Shown in pieces: positions 51,563-61,155 of a DNA stretch of 64,000 nucleotides. The notes beneath the pieces are model-generated. The model saw nothing but the letters and a program-made list of their open reading frames with translations. It made no database searches and was not told the DNA's origin. The position numbers and the translations under genes were made by a program. The stretch covers positions 62,001 through 126,000 of the forward strand of contig NZ_SWLG01000009.1 of NCBI RefSeq assembly GCF_005747095.1. The letters run 5' to 3'. How positions within the stretch are numbered: position 1 is the stretch's first letter; each line of letters starts with the position of its first letter. The DNA is from Exobacillus caeni. GTDB taxonomy: Bacteria; Bacillota; Bacilli; Bacillales; Guptibacillaceae.

Positions 51563-53624
51563 TAAACCAATCAAAGATGCGATCGATAAAGCCTTTTTTC
51601 TCTTTCTTCTCTTTTTCAGCCGCTTTTGGCTGTTTGTTCGAATGCTCGTCACAGTATTCATGTGGCTCTGTTCCTTTTATATAGTAAGTTTTTCTTGTGA
51701 CAGGGCAGTTTTCTGTCGCGAGCTTGCCGTTGTCCGGATTCACATTTACCGCGATAACGTTCTTCGTCGGTTTAAACTTTTTCTTTGGCTGTCCTTCGAG
51801 GGCTTCTTCGATAAAGTGGGCCCAGATGTTTTTAGCATACAAGCCGTCATTCGTCTCGTTCAGCGGTTTTCCTTCATCATAACCGACCCAGACGGAGGCC
51901 GTAAGCTGTGGGGTAAAACCGATCATCCAGCTGTCATTAGGAGTGGAACCGGTCTTTCCCGCCACCTGCCTTGATAACAGGTGGTCGACACCGCTCCCGG
52001 TTACTCTCGCATAGTCATTGAGTGATTCATCGAACACGCCTGTCATCATTTGCGTTGTCACGAAGGCGGCATCGGGATCAAGCACCTGTTCTGCTTCCTT
52101 TTTCCATTCGTAAATAACGTTGCCTTCCCGGTCGACAACCTTCGTAATATAATGGGGTTCTACCGATTTTCCGCCGTTTGCAAACATGCTGTAAGCCCCG
52201 GTCATTTCAATCATCCTGACCGGCTTCGTACCCAGCGCAAGAGAAGGGATTTTCGCCAGCGGGCTTTTGATGCCAAACCGTTTCGCCGTATTTACCAGCG
52301 TGTTTTCCTCTAGAAAAAGGTGCGTTTTTACCGCGACGATATTATCTGACAAAGCCAGTGCCTGGGCAAGGGTAATGTCACCGTATGCATATGCGTTTCC
52401 GTAGTTGTGAGGCGAATATTCCGATTTCCCATCATTGTAGCGGAATGTTGTCGGCTCGCTTCTAACCGGCGTTGAAGGTGTAAAGCCATTCTCGATCGCA
52501 GCATAATATAAAAATGCTTTGAACGTTGACCCGGGTGCCCTTTTTGCCATTGTCGCCCGGTTGAATTCGCTTTTCTCGTAATCTCTTCCTCCGACCAACG
52601 CCTTCACTTCACCGGTCTTCGGATCCATCGCAGTTAACGCAGTTTGGATATCCGAATCTTCATGAATAATTCTTCCCACCCATTTCTCGGCTGTTTTCTG
52701 CATATGCGGATCAAGCGTCGTATAAACCTTTAATCCGCCAGCTTCGATAAAACGCTGATCAAGGTTCAGTCTGTTTACAAGCGACTTTTTCACTTCATCA
52801 AGGAAATAAGGCCCCAATGATTCGATCTTATCTTCTTCGGGCTTTGCTAATATAATCCTTTCATGCTTCGCTTTAAAGGTTCTTTCGCCAGAAGCTTTGT
52901 TCGTTGCGGCCATAACATCTAGAATCGTTTCCTGCCTGTCTTTTGCCCGTTCAAAATGAACTTTTGGAGAATAATAGCTCGGGCCTTTTGGGATTCCAGC
53001 AAGCATCGCCGCCTCGCCAAGCGTCAAATCTTTTGCGTGTTTATCAAAATAATAGTCTGCAGCAGCTTCGATTCCGTAAGCGCCGTGGCCGTAATAAATC
53101 GTATTAAGATAGCCTTCCAAAATTTCTTCTTTCGTATAGTTTAACTCCAGGCGAATCGCATAAAGTGCTTCCTGTATCTTCCTTGTCCATGTTTTGTCAT
53201 GTTCCAGAAACAGGTTTCGGGCATATTGCTGGGTGATCGTGCTTGCCCCCTGGACTTTTGACATCGCCTTTATATCCGCCAATCCTGCAGCGATAATCCT
53301 TTTAAAATCAAAACCGTAATGATCATAAAACCTTTTGTCTTCAATAGCGATCGTAGCATCGATAACATTCGGTGAAATGTCCTTCAACGGAACCCAGTAT
53401 CTATTTTGTCCGCCGTGTTCGCTCTCACCTACCACCGAACCATCACTCGCATAAAAAACCGTCGTTTGCGGAACAAGCAATGTAGGCGGGCCCTGAATTT
53501 TCGCATATAAAAAAATAGAAAAAAGAAAGAGTACCATAAAAATAGAAAAAATAAGTGCAAGACGCATGAAAAGCCTCAGCCATCTCCACGTCTGTTTGAG
53601 CCGCTGGTCTGTGATCACTTCCAT
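51558..53624 (-). CDS. pbpG: Class A penicillin-binding protein PbpG-like (PBP2d)
   Basis: A 688-residue bifunctional peptidoglycan synthase. I chose the ATG at 53624 (MEVITDQRLKQTWRWLRLF), behind GGAGGTGAAGGAT; a longer frame reaches 53744 without a ribosome site. A membrane anchor (LALIFSIFMVLFLFSIFLYA) is followed by the glycosyltransferase domain (AIEDKRFYDHYGFD, ASTITQQYARNLFL) and the transpeptidase domain with STFK, SDN and KTGS motifs. Length and neighbours match B. subtilis pbpG, which acts in the forespore. The lysine-rich tail ends in an amphipathic helix. Confidence 0.92.
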   Translation of the reverse strand: MEVITDQRLKQTWRWLRLFMRLALIFSIFMVLFLFSIFLYAKIQGPPTLLVPQTTVFYASDGSVVGESEHGGQNRYWVPLKDISPNVIDATIAIEDKRFYDHYGFDFKRIIAAGLADIKAMSKVQGASTITQQYARNLFLEHDKTWTRKIQEALYAIRLELNYTKEEILEGYLNTIYYGHGAYGIEAAADYYFDKHAKDLTLGEAAMLAGIPKGPSYYSPKVHFERAKDRQETILDVMAATNKASGERTFKAKHERIILAKPEEDKIESLGPYFLDEVKKSLVNRLNLDQRFIEAGGLKVYTTLDPHMQKTAEKWVGRIIHEDSDIQTALTAMDPKTGEVKALVGGRDYEKSEFNRATMAKRAPGSTFKAFLYYAAIENGFTPSTPVRSEPTTFRYNDGKSEYSPHNYGNAYAYGDITLAQALALSDNIVAVKTHLFLEENTLVNTAKRFGIKSPLAKIPSLALGTKPVRMIEMTGAYSMFANGGKSVEPHYITKVVDREGNVIYEWKKEAEQVLDPDAAFVTTQMMTGVFDESLNDYARVTGSGVDHLLSRQVAGKTGSTPNDSWMIGFTPQLTASVWVGYDEGKPLNETNDGLYAKNIWAHFIEEALEGQPKKKFKPTKNVIAVNVNPDNGKLATENCPVTRKTYYIKGTEPHEYCDEHSNKQPKAAEKEKKEKKGFIDRIFDWFK

Positions 53625-53674
53625 ATCCTTCACCTCCGCCCATGCAAATTTAAAAAATCTATAAAACTTAGTTT

Positions 53675-53704
53675 TAGTATGGGAAAAAAGAAGGATTTCT
53701 AAAC
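53675..53704 (-). promoter_or_regulatory. Candidate sigma-G/F-type promoter of pbpG
   Basis: On the minus strand CATACTA (53675-53681) fits the sigma-G -10 consensus, and GTTTA (53700-53704), 18 bp upstream, weakly fits the -35. The position is about 50 bp before the start codon. B. subtilis pbpG is a forespore gene, which supports it. Confidence 0.4.
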
Positions 53705-53799
53705 ATGGATAGGAGTTACGGACAGTAAACATCGCTTCGGACAATCAACAAGCTGGTTTTGGCACGCTCGGAAAATCGAAGTAATGAACAAAAAATCTC

Positions 53800-53829
53800 T
53801 TGCAATAGGATAAAAAGTAAGACTATACT
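53800..53829 (+). promoter_or_regulatory. Sigma-A promoter upstream of speE-speB
   Basis: TTGCAA (53800-53805), 18-bp spacer, TATACT (53824-53829). The start codon of speE is about 176 bp downstream, so the transcript would have a long leader. I see no clear terminator-like hairpin or ORF in it. Confidence 0.6.
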
Positions 53830-54005
53830 ATGGCAGTCACAGTGGTTTTTTATGTGATAAAGGTTTTCTTTTTTGCTATCTATAGCGTGCTTTCCGTTTC
53901 AGAATTTTTGAACAGGGAACGATAAAACCATAAATTGTATTTCAAAGGATAATAAGGTTAGTTCGAGAAAACCTGAGGAATGAATTTTTTAGAGGAGTGA
54001 ATGTA

Positions 54006-54833
54006 ATGGAATTATGGTACACAGAGAAACAAACGGAGCGGTTTGGCATCACAGCGAAGATCAAACAAACTTTACATACAGAGCAGACCGATTTTCAAAG
54101 GCTGGATATGATCGAGACAGAAGAGTTTGGGAACATGCTTGTGCTTGACGGCATGGTGATGACAACGCAAAAAGATGAGTTCGTTTATCATGAGATGGTT
54201 GCACACGTGCCGTTATTTACCCATCCTAACCCAAAGAACGTACTGGTTGTTGGCGGCGGTGACGGCGGCGTTATCCGTGAAGTGCTGAAACATCCTTCTG
54301 TTGAAAAAGCGACACTTGTAGAAATCGACGGGAAGGTGATCGAATACTCGAAAAAGTACCTTCCGGAAATTGCGGGAGACCTTGACGATCCGCGTGTTGA
54401 AGTAAAAGTTGACGATGGATTTATGCATATCGCAAAAAGCGAAAACGATTATGACGTGATCATGGTAGATTCTACAGAACCTGTCGGGCCAGCTGCAAAG
54501 CTTTTTGAAAAAGGATTTTATGAAGGTATTTCCAAAGCGTTAAAAGAAGATGGGATCTTCGTTGCCCAGACAGATAACCCGTGGTTTAAGGCAGACTTGA
54601 TTTCCCAGGTGAACCGTGATGTGAAGGAAATCTTCCCGATCACAAAACTATATATCGCTAACATCCCTACTTATCCGAGCGGAATGTGGACGTTCACGAT
54701 CGGTTCTAAAAAACATGACCCGCTTGAAGTAAGCGAAGACCGTTTCCATGATATCGACACCAGGTATTATACAAAAGAGCTTCACAACGCTTGTTTTGCG
54801 CTTCCAAAATTCGTAGCGGATTTAGTGAAGTAA
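54006..54833 (+). CDS. speE: Spermidine synthase
   Basis: A 275-residue polyamine aminopropyltransferase that makes spermidine from putrescine and decarboxylated SAM. ATG 54006 is nine bases from GAGGAG; GTG 53997 directly abuts that site. Motifs are [39 protein letters not shown] and [14 protein letters not shown]. It is followed after 12 bp by speB. Confidence 0.96.
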   Translation: MELWYTEKQTERFGITAKIKQTLHTEQTDFQRLDMIETEEFGNMLVLDGMVMTTQKDEFVYHEMVAHVPLFTHPNPKNVLVVGGGDGGVIREVLKHPSVEKATLVEIDGKVIEYSKKYLPEIAGDLDDPRVEVKVDDGFMHIAKSENDYDVIMVDSTEPVGPAAKLFEKGFYEGISKALKEDGIFVAQTDNPWFKADLISQVNRDVKEIFPITKLYIANIPTYPSGMWTFTIGSKKHDPLEVSEDRFHDIDTRYYTKELHNACFALPKFVADLVK

Positions 54834-54845
54834 GGGGGAAGCAGG

Positions 54846-55724
54846 ATGAAATTCGATGAAGCTTATTCTGGAAATGTCTTTATCTTAAGCAATCCGGACT
54901 TCGAAGAGAGCGATGTTGTCATATACGGAATGCCGATGGACTGGACTGTAAGCTTTCGCCCGGGCTCGCGTTTCGGCCCTGCCCGCATCCGTGAAGTATC
55001 CCTGGGGCTGGAAGAGTACAGCCCATACATGGACAGGCATCTTGAAGAAGTAAAATATTTTGATGCAGGCGACATCCCGCTTCCTTTTGGTAACCCTCAG
55101 AGAAGCATCGATATGATCGAGGAATATATCGATGGCCTGCTTGAAAAAGGAAAGTTTCCGCTCGGGCTCGGCGGTGAACATCTTGTAACATGGCCGATTC
55201 TCAAAGCGTTCCATAAAAAATACGATGACCTGGTGCTGATCCATATCGATGCACATACAGACCTGCGTGAGCAGTATGAAGGAGAACTATTATCCCATTC
55301 AACACCTGTCAGAAAAGCGTGCGGCCTGCTTGGTGCAGAAAATGTTTATTCATTCGGAATCCGTTCCGGTATGCGTGAAGAGTTTCAGTTCGCAAAGGAC
55401 TCCGGAATGCATTTGTATAAGTTCGACGTAGCAGAGCCACTTAAAAAAGTACTGCCTGATCTTGCCGGCAGAAACGTATACGTCACGATAGATATCGATG
55501 TGCTTGACCCGGCACATGCTCCAGGAACCGGAACAGCTGAAGCGGGAGGCATCACGTCTAAAGAACTCCTGGATGCTATCATGATGATCGCTGACTCCGA
55601 TATGAAAGTTGTCGGAGCGGATCTTGTGGAAGTAGCGCCGGCATATGACCCGACAGAAAAAACGCAAATCGCCGCTAGTAAGTTCATCCGGGAAATCCTG
55701 CTTGGATGGACAAATAAAAAATAA
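54846..55724 (+). CDS. speB: Agmatinase
   Basis: A 292-residue arginase-family enzyme that converts agmatine to putrescine and urea. The binuclear Mn ligands are in GLGGEHLVTWP, IHIDAHTDLREQYEG and VTIDIDVLDPAHAPGTGT. It supplies putrescine to SpeE, encoded upstream. Confidence 0.96.
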   Translation: MKFDEAYSGNVFILSNPDFEESDVVIYGMPMDWTVSFRPGSRFGPARIREVSLGLEEYSPYMDRHLEEVKYFDAGDIPLPFGNPQRSIDMIEEYIDGLLEKGKFPLGLGGEHLVTWPILKAFHKKYDDLVLIHIDAHTDLREQYEGELLSHSTPVRKACGLLGAENVYSFGIRSGMREEFQFAKDSGMHLYKFDVAEPLKKVLPDLAGRNVYVTIDIDVLDPAHAPGTGTAEAGGITSKELLDAIMMIADSDMKVVGADLVEVAPAYDPTEKTQIAASKFIREILLGWTNKK

Positions 55725-55737
55725 TTAATTTTTCATT

Positions 55738-55766
55738 ACTGCATCGCTAAGCGGTGCAGTTTTGTT
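55738..55766 (+). terminator. Terminator of speE-speB
   Basis: Ten-bp stem ACTGCATCGC/GCGGTGCAGT (55738-55747, 55751-55760; one T-G pair), then TTTTG. Confidence 0.82.
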
Positions 55767-55893
55767 TTATAATAAAAGCGGGACAAATTGTTTAAAAAAT
55801 ACATATTTTCAAAAAAATACTCTAGTTCCTTAGACTCGTACATAATAATGCAGACTTAGCAAGCTAAAATTATATATAAAGGTGTGTTTGTTA

Positions 55894-57990
55894 ATGAATG
55901 CAGAGGACACCCGATTCGGCTCTTTTACGTTATCATTTTACGATCAACTCTCAGATCCGGTCATTTTTACTGATTCAAAAGGATCGATCTTAGCATTAAA
56001 TAAATCGGCCCAAAAGAAGTTCAAGAATGTTCCTTCCCACACTCCTATCGTTAAGCTTTTTCCGGACATCATAGTTGAAAATCTAAAAGAAGAAGAAATC
56101 GTTCCCGCCTGTTCGGTAGATGGTCATGATTATCTTCTTTCTATTTGCATGTCTACCCAATCGAATGTAAGCGCTGTTTTACTTAGGTCTTCGAAATTAG
56201 AACAAGAAAAACAACACCGCTACCAGTCATTGTTTGAACAAAATTCTTCGGCTATATACGCGATCGACCGAAACGGTACTATCCTGGACATAAATGCAGA
56301 AGGAGAAAGAGCAACAGGATATAAAAAGGATGAACTGATCGGTCATTCAATCCATAAGCTTATCTATGAAGAAGACCTTCCTGCGGTTGAAGAGCTGCGA
56401 GAAAGAGTGTATAACGGAGAACATATTGAATACGAGATTCCGATCCAAACAAAAGACTGTGTTAAAAAACATATGAGAGTAAAAAACATTCCTATCGTTG
56501 TGCAGGATGAAATAATAGGAATGTACGGTATCGCAAAGAATATCACCAAACAAAAAATAACAGAAGAAGCGCTGAAGATCAGCAATGAACGGTATCGGCT
56601 ACTCGTTGAACATTCGCCTGATGCGATTGCCATACACAGGAATGGGAAGATTGTGTATGTTAACGAAGCTGGTGTTAAGCTTGTAAGCGCAACCGATCAT
56701 TGTGAGTTAATAGGTAAAAGTATTTATGATTTTCTTCATGAAGATTCCACTGACATTGTCCAAAAGCGCCTCAGTATTCCAGTTGATGATGCGGCACGGG
56801 AAGAAATGATCGATTTGAAGTTGAAAGGAAAAGACGGAAGTGTGGTCGATGTTCAGTTAAAAGCGATTCCATTTGAAGATAAGGACACGGTTCAAATTGT
56901 CATCAGGGAAGTGACGGAACAGAAAAAAGCAAAAAGAGAGCTCGAAGATTCAGAACAGCGCTATAAATCCCTTTTTCAGAATAATCCTGATTCCATGTAC
57001 TCGATTGGGCTTGATGGCAAGTTGTTGAGTGTTAATCCTGCATGTGAAAAGGTTACGGGCTATACGATAGAGGAATTGAAGGCCCAGGATTATGAGAACT
57101 TTATAGCGAGCAATGATAAAGAGCGAGTGAAAAAAATATATAAGAGCATAATGGGAGGCGCCACCCGGAAATTCCATAAAACAATCATCCATAAAAAAGG
57201 GCATCGCGTAGATATGGAAGCGATTGGGTTTCCTATGATAGTCGATGGCAGGATTGTCGGGGTATACGGGATTATGGTGGATATCACCCATCAAAAGAAG
57301 ACAGAAGAATTGCTAAGAAAGTCGGACAAGCTTTCCGTTGTCGGGCAGCTGGCAGCGGCAGTGGCGCATGAAATACGCAACCCGCTAACCGCATTGAAAG
57401 GGTTTATCCAACTGCTTTATGGAGGCCTTGACGGAAAAGGACAATACTATCAGATTATGCTTTCCGAGCTGAGCCGAATCGAAACGATTATAAGCGAACT
57501 GCTTGTCCTGGCAAAGCCACAGGCTGTTGTGTTCGAGGAAAAGAATATCCATTACTTGCTTAGCCATGTTGTAACATTACTTGAAAGCCAGGCCAACCTT
57601 CAAAACGTCCAGATTTTCAGAAGCTTTGGTGCCTATAATCCGATACTTAAAGGGGAAGAGAACCAACTAAAGCAAGTATTCATCAACGTTATGAAGAACG
57701 CGATCGAAGCGATGCCCCGAGGAGGAAGGCTTATTATCGAAACGACGCTGGAACAGGATAAGTATATAGGTGTGCGGTTTAAAGACAGCGGCGAAGGTAT
57801 TCCGAAAGAGCGTCTCGCGAATCTTGGCGAGCCGTTTTACACCACAAAAGAAAAAGGAACGGGCCTTGGCTTGATGATCAGCTACAAAATTATCAAAGAG
57901 CATAACGGCATGATCGAAATCAAAAGCGAAGAGGGAAAAGGTACTACTGTTGAAGTACTGTTTCCAGTGGTGCAAACGGTTGAAGTATAA
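55894..57990 (+). CDS. Multi-PAS histidine kinase (KinE-like sporulation kinase)
   Basis: A 698-residue cytoplasmic sensor kinase with no membrane segment. ATG 55894 is ten bases from AAAGGTG. It has about four PAS domains in series (starting near residues 10, 110, 235 and 355), a phosphoacceptor helix LAAAVAHEIRNPLTALKGFI (His about residue 494) and a HATPase domain (FINVMKNAIEAM, FKDSGEGIP, GTGLGLM). The H-box sequence is like the KinA-E phosphorelay kinases that phosphorylate Spo0F. No response regulator is adjacent, as is usual for orphan sporulation kinases. Confidence 0.9.
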   Translation: MNAEDTRFGSFTLSFYDQLSDPVIFTDSKGSILALNKSAQKKFKNVPSHTPIVKLFPDIIVENLKEEEIVPACSVDGHDYLLSICMSTQSNVSAVLLRSSKLEQEKQHRYQSLFEQNSSAIYAIDRNGTILDINAEGERATGYKKDELIGHSIHKLIYEEDLPAVEELRERVYNGEHIEYEIPIQTKDCVKKHMRVKNIPIVVQDEIIGMYGIAKNITKQKITEEALKISNERYRLLVEHSPDAIAIHRNGKIVYVNEAGVKLVSATDHCELIGKSIYDFLHEDSTDIVQKRLSIPVDDAAREEMIDLKLKGKDGSVVDVQLKAIPFEDKDTVQIVIREVTEQKKAKRELEDSEQRYKSLFQNNPDSMYSIGLDGKLLSVNPACEKVTGYTIEELKAQDYENFIASNDKERVKKIYKSIMGGATRKFHKTIIHKKGHRVDMEAIGFPMIVDGRIVGVYGIMVDITHQKKTEELLRKSDKLSVVGQLAAAVAHEIRNPLTALKGFIQLLYGGLDGKGQYYQIMLSELSRIETIISELLVLAKPQAVVFEEKNIHYLLSHVVTLLESQANLQNVQIFRSFGAYNPILKGEENQLKQVFINVMKNAIEAMPRGGRLIIETTLEQDKYIGVRFKDSGEGIPKERLANLGEPFYTTKEKGTGLGLMISYKIIKEHNGMIEIKSEEGKGTTVEVLFPVVQTVEV

Positions 57991-58012
57991 CTTGTTTTAG
58001 AATAATGTTGAG

Positions 58013-58045
58013 GCATGATCCACGTAAAGTGGACATGCTTTTTTG
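58013..58045 (+). terminator. Terminator after the PAS kinase gene
   Basis: Stem GCATG-A-TCCAC with GTGGACATGC (58013-58023, 58029-58038), one bulged A, then TTTTTTG. Confidence 0.8.
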
Positions 58046-58097
58046 TTTGATTTGAAAAGAATTGATGTATAAATACCAAAGAAGGAATTTAAGCAGA

Positions 58098-58160
58098 GGA
58101 GCGTTTGCTTTCCGCTTAAGAATGCTCGACTTTACGCAGGGCGGGTGGTGAGCCTCCTTA
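58098..58160. repeat. Fragment of a GC-rich intergenic repeat
   Basis: The stretch with GCTTTCCGC and GGGCGGGTGGTGAGCCTCCTT resembles the 96-bp insert at 36988-37083 (GGGCGGCTGGTGAGCCTCCT). The larger space 57991-58598 contains this, a terminator and the four-armed repeat below, but no gene. Confidence 0.6.
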
Positions 58161-58204
58161 TCGCAAATCATCAGGGTGCTGACTAGAGTGTCCTTTCTTC
58201 ATTA

Positions 58205-58383
58205 GAGGACATCTGTTCCGTTATTTGTGACAAAAGGCTGTTTTTTAAAAATTATAGGTCATTGGTGCCGTTATTTACTGGTGAAACGCCTATTTTGATC
58301 CGATTATGAGTAAATAGCGGAACGTATGCCCTCATTTATTTCTAAAAGTAGTAGTTTAACACAAATAGCGGATTCAATGTCCT
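58205..58383. repeat. Four-armed inverted repeat (A-B-A'-B')
   Basis: Two direct arms, 58205-58226 (A) and 58256-58276 (B), are followed by their two inverted partners, 58312-58333 (A') and 58363-58383 (B'). All share the motif CCG(T/C)TATTT or its complement AAATAGCGG, with AGGxCAT at the outer end. Each direct arm can pair with either inverted arm. Confidence 0.8.
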
Positions 58384-58537
58384 ATAAATCCAACTTCAAG
58401 CTGGCTACTGATGCCCTCGATACTCCAGGAGTCTAGCAGATCCGCACCGATCCAAATATTCCTGAAAGTTTGCTAACAAACATAAATAATCAACATCGAC
58501 TGGAAATGATAACCTGCAGAGGGAACCCTGCCAAAGA

Positions 58538-58566
58538 TTGATACGAAAAGGAATCTTTTTTATAAT
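58538..58566 (+). promoter_or_regulatory. Sigma-A promoter of ywiB-argS
   Basis: TTGATA (58538-58543), 17-bp spacer, perfect TATAAT (58561-58566), 32 bp before the ywiB start codon. No T-box element precedes argS. Confidence 0.82.
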
Positions 58567-58598
58567 AGAAAAGTTAATGCAAAAAAGGACGTGAAAAG

Positions 58599-59030
58599 AT
58601 GCAATCAGAAGTGCAGGTAAACCTTGAGCTGGATACTGTGATCGGCCATGGAAGAGATAAAGAGAAAACGAACTTAAAAACGTCTGGATCCGTTTTTCAA
58701 AAAAGTAATGCAACTTACATTAAATATGATGAACATCTTGAGGCGGGAAAAGTATCAAACGTTGTAAAAATAACAGGAACACAGGTTACGGTTATCAGAA
58801 GAGGCGCTGTTTCGATGCGGCAAACATTCGAACAGGGCAAAACAACGGAAAGCGTTTATCAGTCTCCTTTTGGAGCACTGCAAATGGAAGCGAAGACAAC
58901 ACAAGTAAGCTTTGAATGGGATGAGCAGAACCGATCCGGGAAACTGTCTCTCGATTACCAACTATCATTGCAGCAAGAACAACCGCGTCATCACCAGATG
59001 ACCTTTACGTTGAAGGGAGTATCAGTATGA
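58599..59030 (+). CDS. ywiB: DUF1934 beta-barrel protein YwiB
   Basis: A 143-residue protein of the YwiB family (small calycin-like beta-barrel). Features are the alternating beta pattern with [39 protein letters not shown] and [10 protein letters not shown]. It overlaps argS by 4 bp (ATGA), so it is translationally coupled to it, as in B. subtilis. The function is unknown. Confidence 0.92.
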   Translation: MQSEVQVNLELDTVIGHGRDKEKTNLKTSGSVFQKSNATYIKYDEHLEAGKVSNVVKITGTQVTVIRRGAVSMRQTFEQGKTTESVYQSPFGALQMEAKTTQVSFEWDEQNRSGKLSLDYQLSLQQEQPRHHQMTFTLKGVSV

Positions 59031-60697
59031 ACAGTTTAGAAAAAGTAAAAGAACTTCTAAAAGAGGAAATTGCAGATGCCGTCGTTAAAGCTGGCCTCGC
59101 TGAAAAGGAGCAACTGCCGGAAGTTATCCTTGAGACGCCAAAAGAAAAAGCGCATGGTGACTATGCATCGAACATGGCGATGCAGCTTGCCAGAATCGCG
59201 AAAAAAGCGCCGAGAATGATCGCGGATGATATCGTGAACCACCTTGATAAGGAAAAAGCGCACGTAAAAGAAATCGAAATTGCAGGTCCAGGGTTTATTA
59301 ACTTCTTTATGGACCATTCTTATTTAACAGAGCTTATTCCATCTATTTTAAAAGCCGGAGACGAATACGGCAAAACAAATGCCGGCGCTAACAAGAGAAT
59401 CCAGATGGAGTTTGTTTCCGCGAACCCGACAGGAAGCCTTCATCTGGGGCATGCACGTGGCGCTGCAGTTGGTGACACGTTGTGCAATATCCTTGATAAA
59501 GCTGGATACGATGTTTCGAGAGAATATTATATCAACGATGCAGGAAACCAGATCCATAACCTCGCTCTTTCCCTTGAAGCAAGATACTACCAGGCCCTTG
59601 GACTGGAAAAGGATCTTCCTGAAGATGGCTATTACGGGGAGGATATCGTTCATTTCGGGAAAGACCTTGCAGAAGAACAGGGCAAAAAGCTTCTCGACCT
59701 GGAAGAAAAAGAACGGTATTCCTATTTTAGGGAGTACGGACTGAAGCGTGAATTGGATAAGCTGAAGCATGACTTGAAAGAATTCCGTGTGGAGTTTGAT
59801 GAATGGTATTCCGAGACCTCCCTGTATACCTCCGGAAAAATTGATAAAGTGCTTGAAAAGCTTGAAGAACGCGGAAAAACGTATAAAGAAGACGGTGCTA
59901 CATGGTTCCGCTCGACAGAATACGGCGATGACAAAGACCGTGTATTGATTAAACAGGATGGTTCTTACACCTATCTAACGCCTGATATCGCCTACCATCT
60001 GGATAAATTCGAACGAGGTTTTGAAAAGCTGATCAATATCTGGGGCGCTGACCATCACGGTTATATACCGAGAATGAAAGCGGCAGTGCAGGCACTCGGA
60101 TATGACCGGGAGCAGCTGGAAGTACTCATCATCCAGATGGTGAACCTGTTCAAAGACGGCGAAAAGATGAAAATGAGCAAGCGTACAGGTAAAGCGGTAA
60201 CACTTCGAGAGTTGATGGAAGAAGTCGGCGTTGACGCTATGCGTTACTTCTTCTCGATGAGAAGCAACGATTCCCATCTGGACTTTGATATGGACCTGGC
60301 TGTATCGCGATCAAATGAAAATCCTGTCTATTATGTACAATACGCACATGCGCGTGTTTGCAGCATCTTGAGGCAGGGGCAGGAAATGGGCCTTTCATAT
60401 GAAGGAGATGCTGATCTATCGCTTATCGATTCAGAAAAAGAAATCGAGTTATTGAAAAAGCTGGGCGAGTTTCCAGAGGCAGTAACGGAAGCGGCTGAAA
60501 AGCTGATGACTCACCGCATCACCCATTATGCGTTTGAGCTTGCTGCAGCATTGCACAGTTTCTACAACGTGGAACGCGTACTTGATTCAGAAGACATGGA
60601 GAAAAGTGCAGCGCGCTTTAAACTGATGAAAGCCGTCCAGCAAACGATTCAAAATGCGCTTCGCTTAATCGGCGTCTCTGCTCCAGAGAAAATGTAA
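59027..60697 (+). CDS. argS: Arginyl-tRNA synthetase
   Basis: A 556-residue class I synthetase. It has the N-terminal Add1 domain, the HIGH motif variant [13 protein letters not shown] (about residue 138), the KMSKS variant [14 protein letters not shown] and the C-terminal DALR anticodon-binding domain ([16 protein letters not shown] region). The length is typical of Bacillus ArgS. It ends ahead of a repeat-derived terminator. Confidence 0.97.
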   Translation: MNSLEKVKELLKEEIADAVVKAGLAEKEQLPEVILETPKEKAHGDYASNMAMQLARIAKKAPRMIADDIVNHLDKEKAHVKEIEIAGPGFINFFMDHSYLTELIPSILKAGDEYGKTNAGANKRIQMEFVSANPTGSLHLGHARGAAVGDTLCNILDKAGYDVSREYYINDAGNQIHNLALSLEARYYQALGLEKDLPEDGYYGEDIVHFGKDLAEEQGKKLLDLEEKERYSYFREYGLKRELDKLKHDLKEFRVEFDEWYSETSLYTSGKIDKVLEKLEERGKTYKEDGATWFRSTEYGDDKDRVLIKQDGSYTYLTPDIAYHLDKFERGFEKLINIWGADHHGYIPRMKAAVQALGYDREQLEVLIIQMVNLFKDGEKMKMSKRTGKAVTLRELMEEVGVDAMRYFFSMRSNDSHLDFDMDLAVSRSNENPVYYVQYAHARVCSILRQGQEMGLSYEGDADLSLIDSEKEIELLKKLGEFPEAVTEAAEKLMTHRITHYAFELAAALHSFYNVERVLDSEDMEKSAARFKLMKAVQQTIQNALRLIGVSAPEKM

Positions 60698-60711
60698 ATA
60701 ATTTTAAGATA

Positions 60712-60807
60712 GAGTTGACTCAAGTGTCCGGCTCCCTCCGTTTAGCACAGATCTAGATAACGTGTTGGAGGTGCCTGGCACTTTGCCATTGAGTCGACTC
60801 CTTTTTG
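60712..60807 (+). terminator. Long repeat-type hairpin and terminator after argS
   Basis: Outer arms GAGTTGACTCAA (60712-60723) and TTGAGTCGACTC (60789-60800) differ at one base. The inner part also pairs imperfectly (GTGTCCGGCTCCCTCC with GGAGGTGCCTGGCAC). CTTTTTG follows. The GGTGCCTGGCAC motif resembles an interspersed Bacillus repeat. Confidence 0.7.
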
Positions 60808-60890
60808 TATTCAGTCAACATCTTATAACTTCCCCTCGCTTAGGTCATCCTAAAAGAGGGTAGAAAAGTTGTGGATAGGAGGGAAACAAT

Positions 60891-61055
60891 TTGAAAATCG
60901 TTCTATTATCAATCATTACAGGATTTGTCGTTGGATTTATATTTGCTTTATTTAAACTGCCAATCCCTGCACCACCTGCCCTCGCCGGGATCGCTGGCAT
61001 CGTCGGAATCTATCTCGGCTTCAAAGCCTTCAGCTGGGTCCAAACCTTCTTCTAA
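60891..61055 (+). CDS. XapX-domain small membrane protein
   Basis: A 54-residue protein starting at TTG 60891, seven bases from GGAGGG. It consists of two membrane helices with the XapX/DUF1427 signature GFVVGFIFALFKLPIPAPPA followed by LAGIAGIVGIYLGFKAF. The function is unknown. Confidence 0.85.
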   Translation: MKIVLLSIITGFVVGFIFALFKLPIPAPPALAGIAGIVGIYLGFKAFSWVQTFF

Positions 61056-61086
61056 CAGGCGAAGAAAAAGAAATGGTGGCTGGCAC

Positions 61087-61137
61087 TTATCCACAACTTT
61101 GAGGGGGTCAGACCCCGAAAAAAAGGGGTTAGACCCC
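61087..61137. repeat. DnaA-box/palindrome repeat, copy C
   Basis: TTATCCACA (61087-61095), 8 bp, GGGGTCAGACCCC (61104-61116), then a second near copy of the palindrome, GGGGTTAGACCCC (61125-61137). It lies directly upstream of the hydrolase ribosome site. Confidence 0.85.
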
Positions 61138-61155
61138 AAAAGAGGTGTTAATAAA

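Noticed and set aside
58500-58598. T-box leader for argS
   Set aside because: The promoter lies only 32 bp from the first gene of the operon (ywiB), leaving no room for a T-box.
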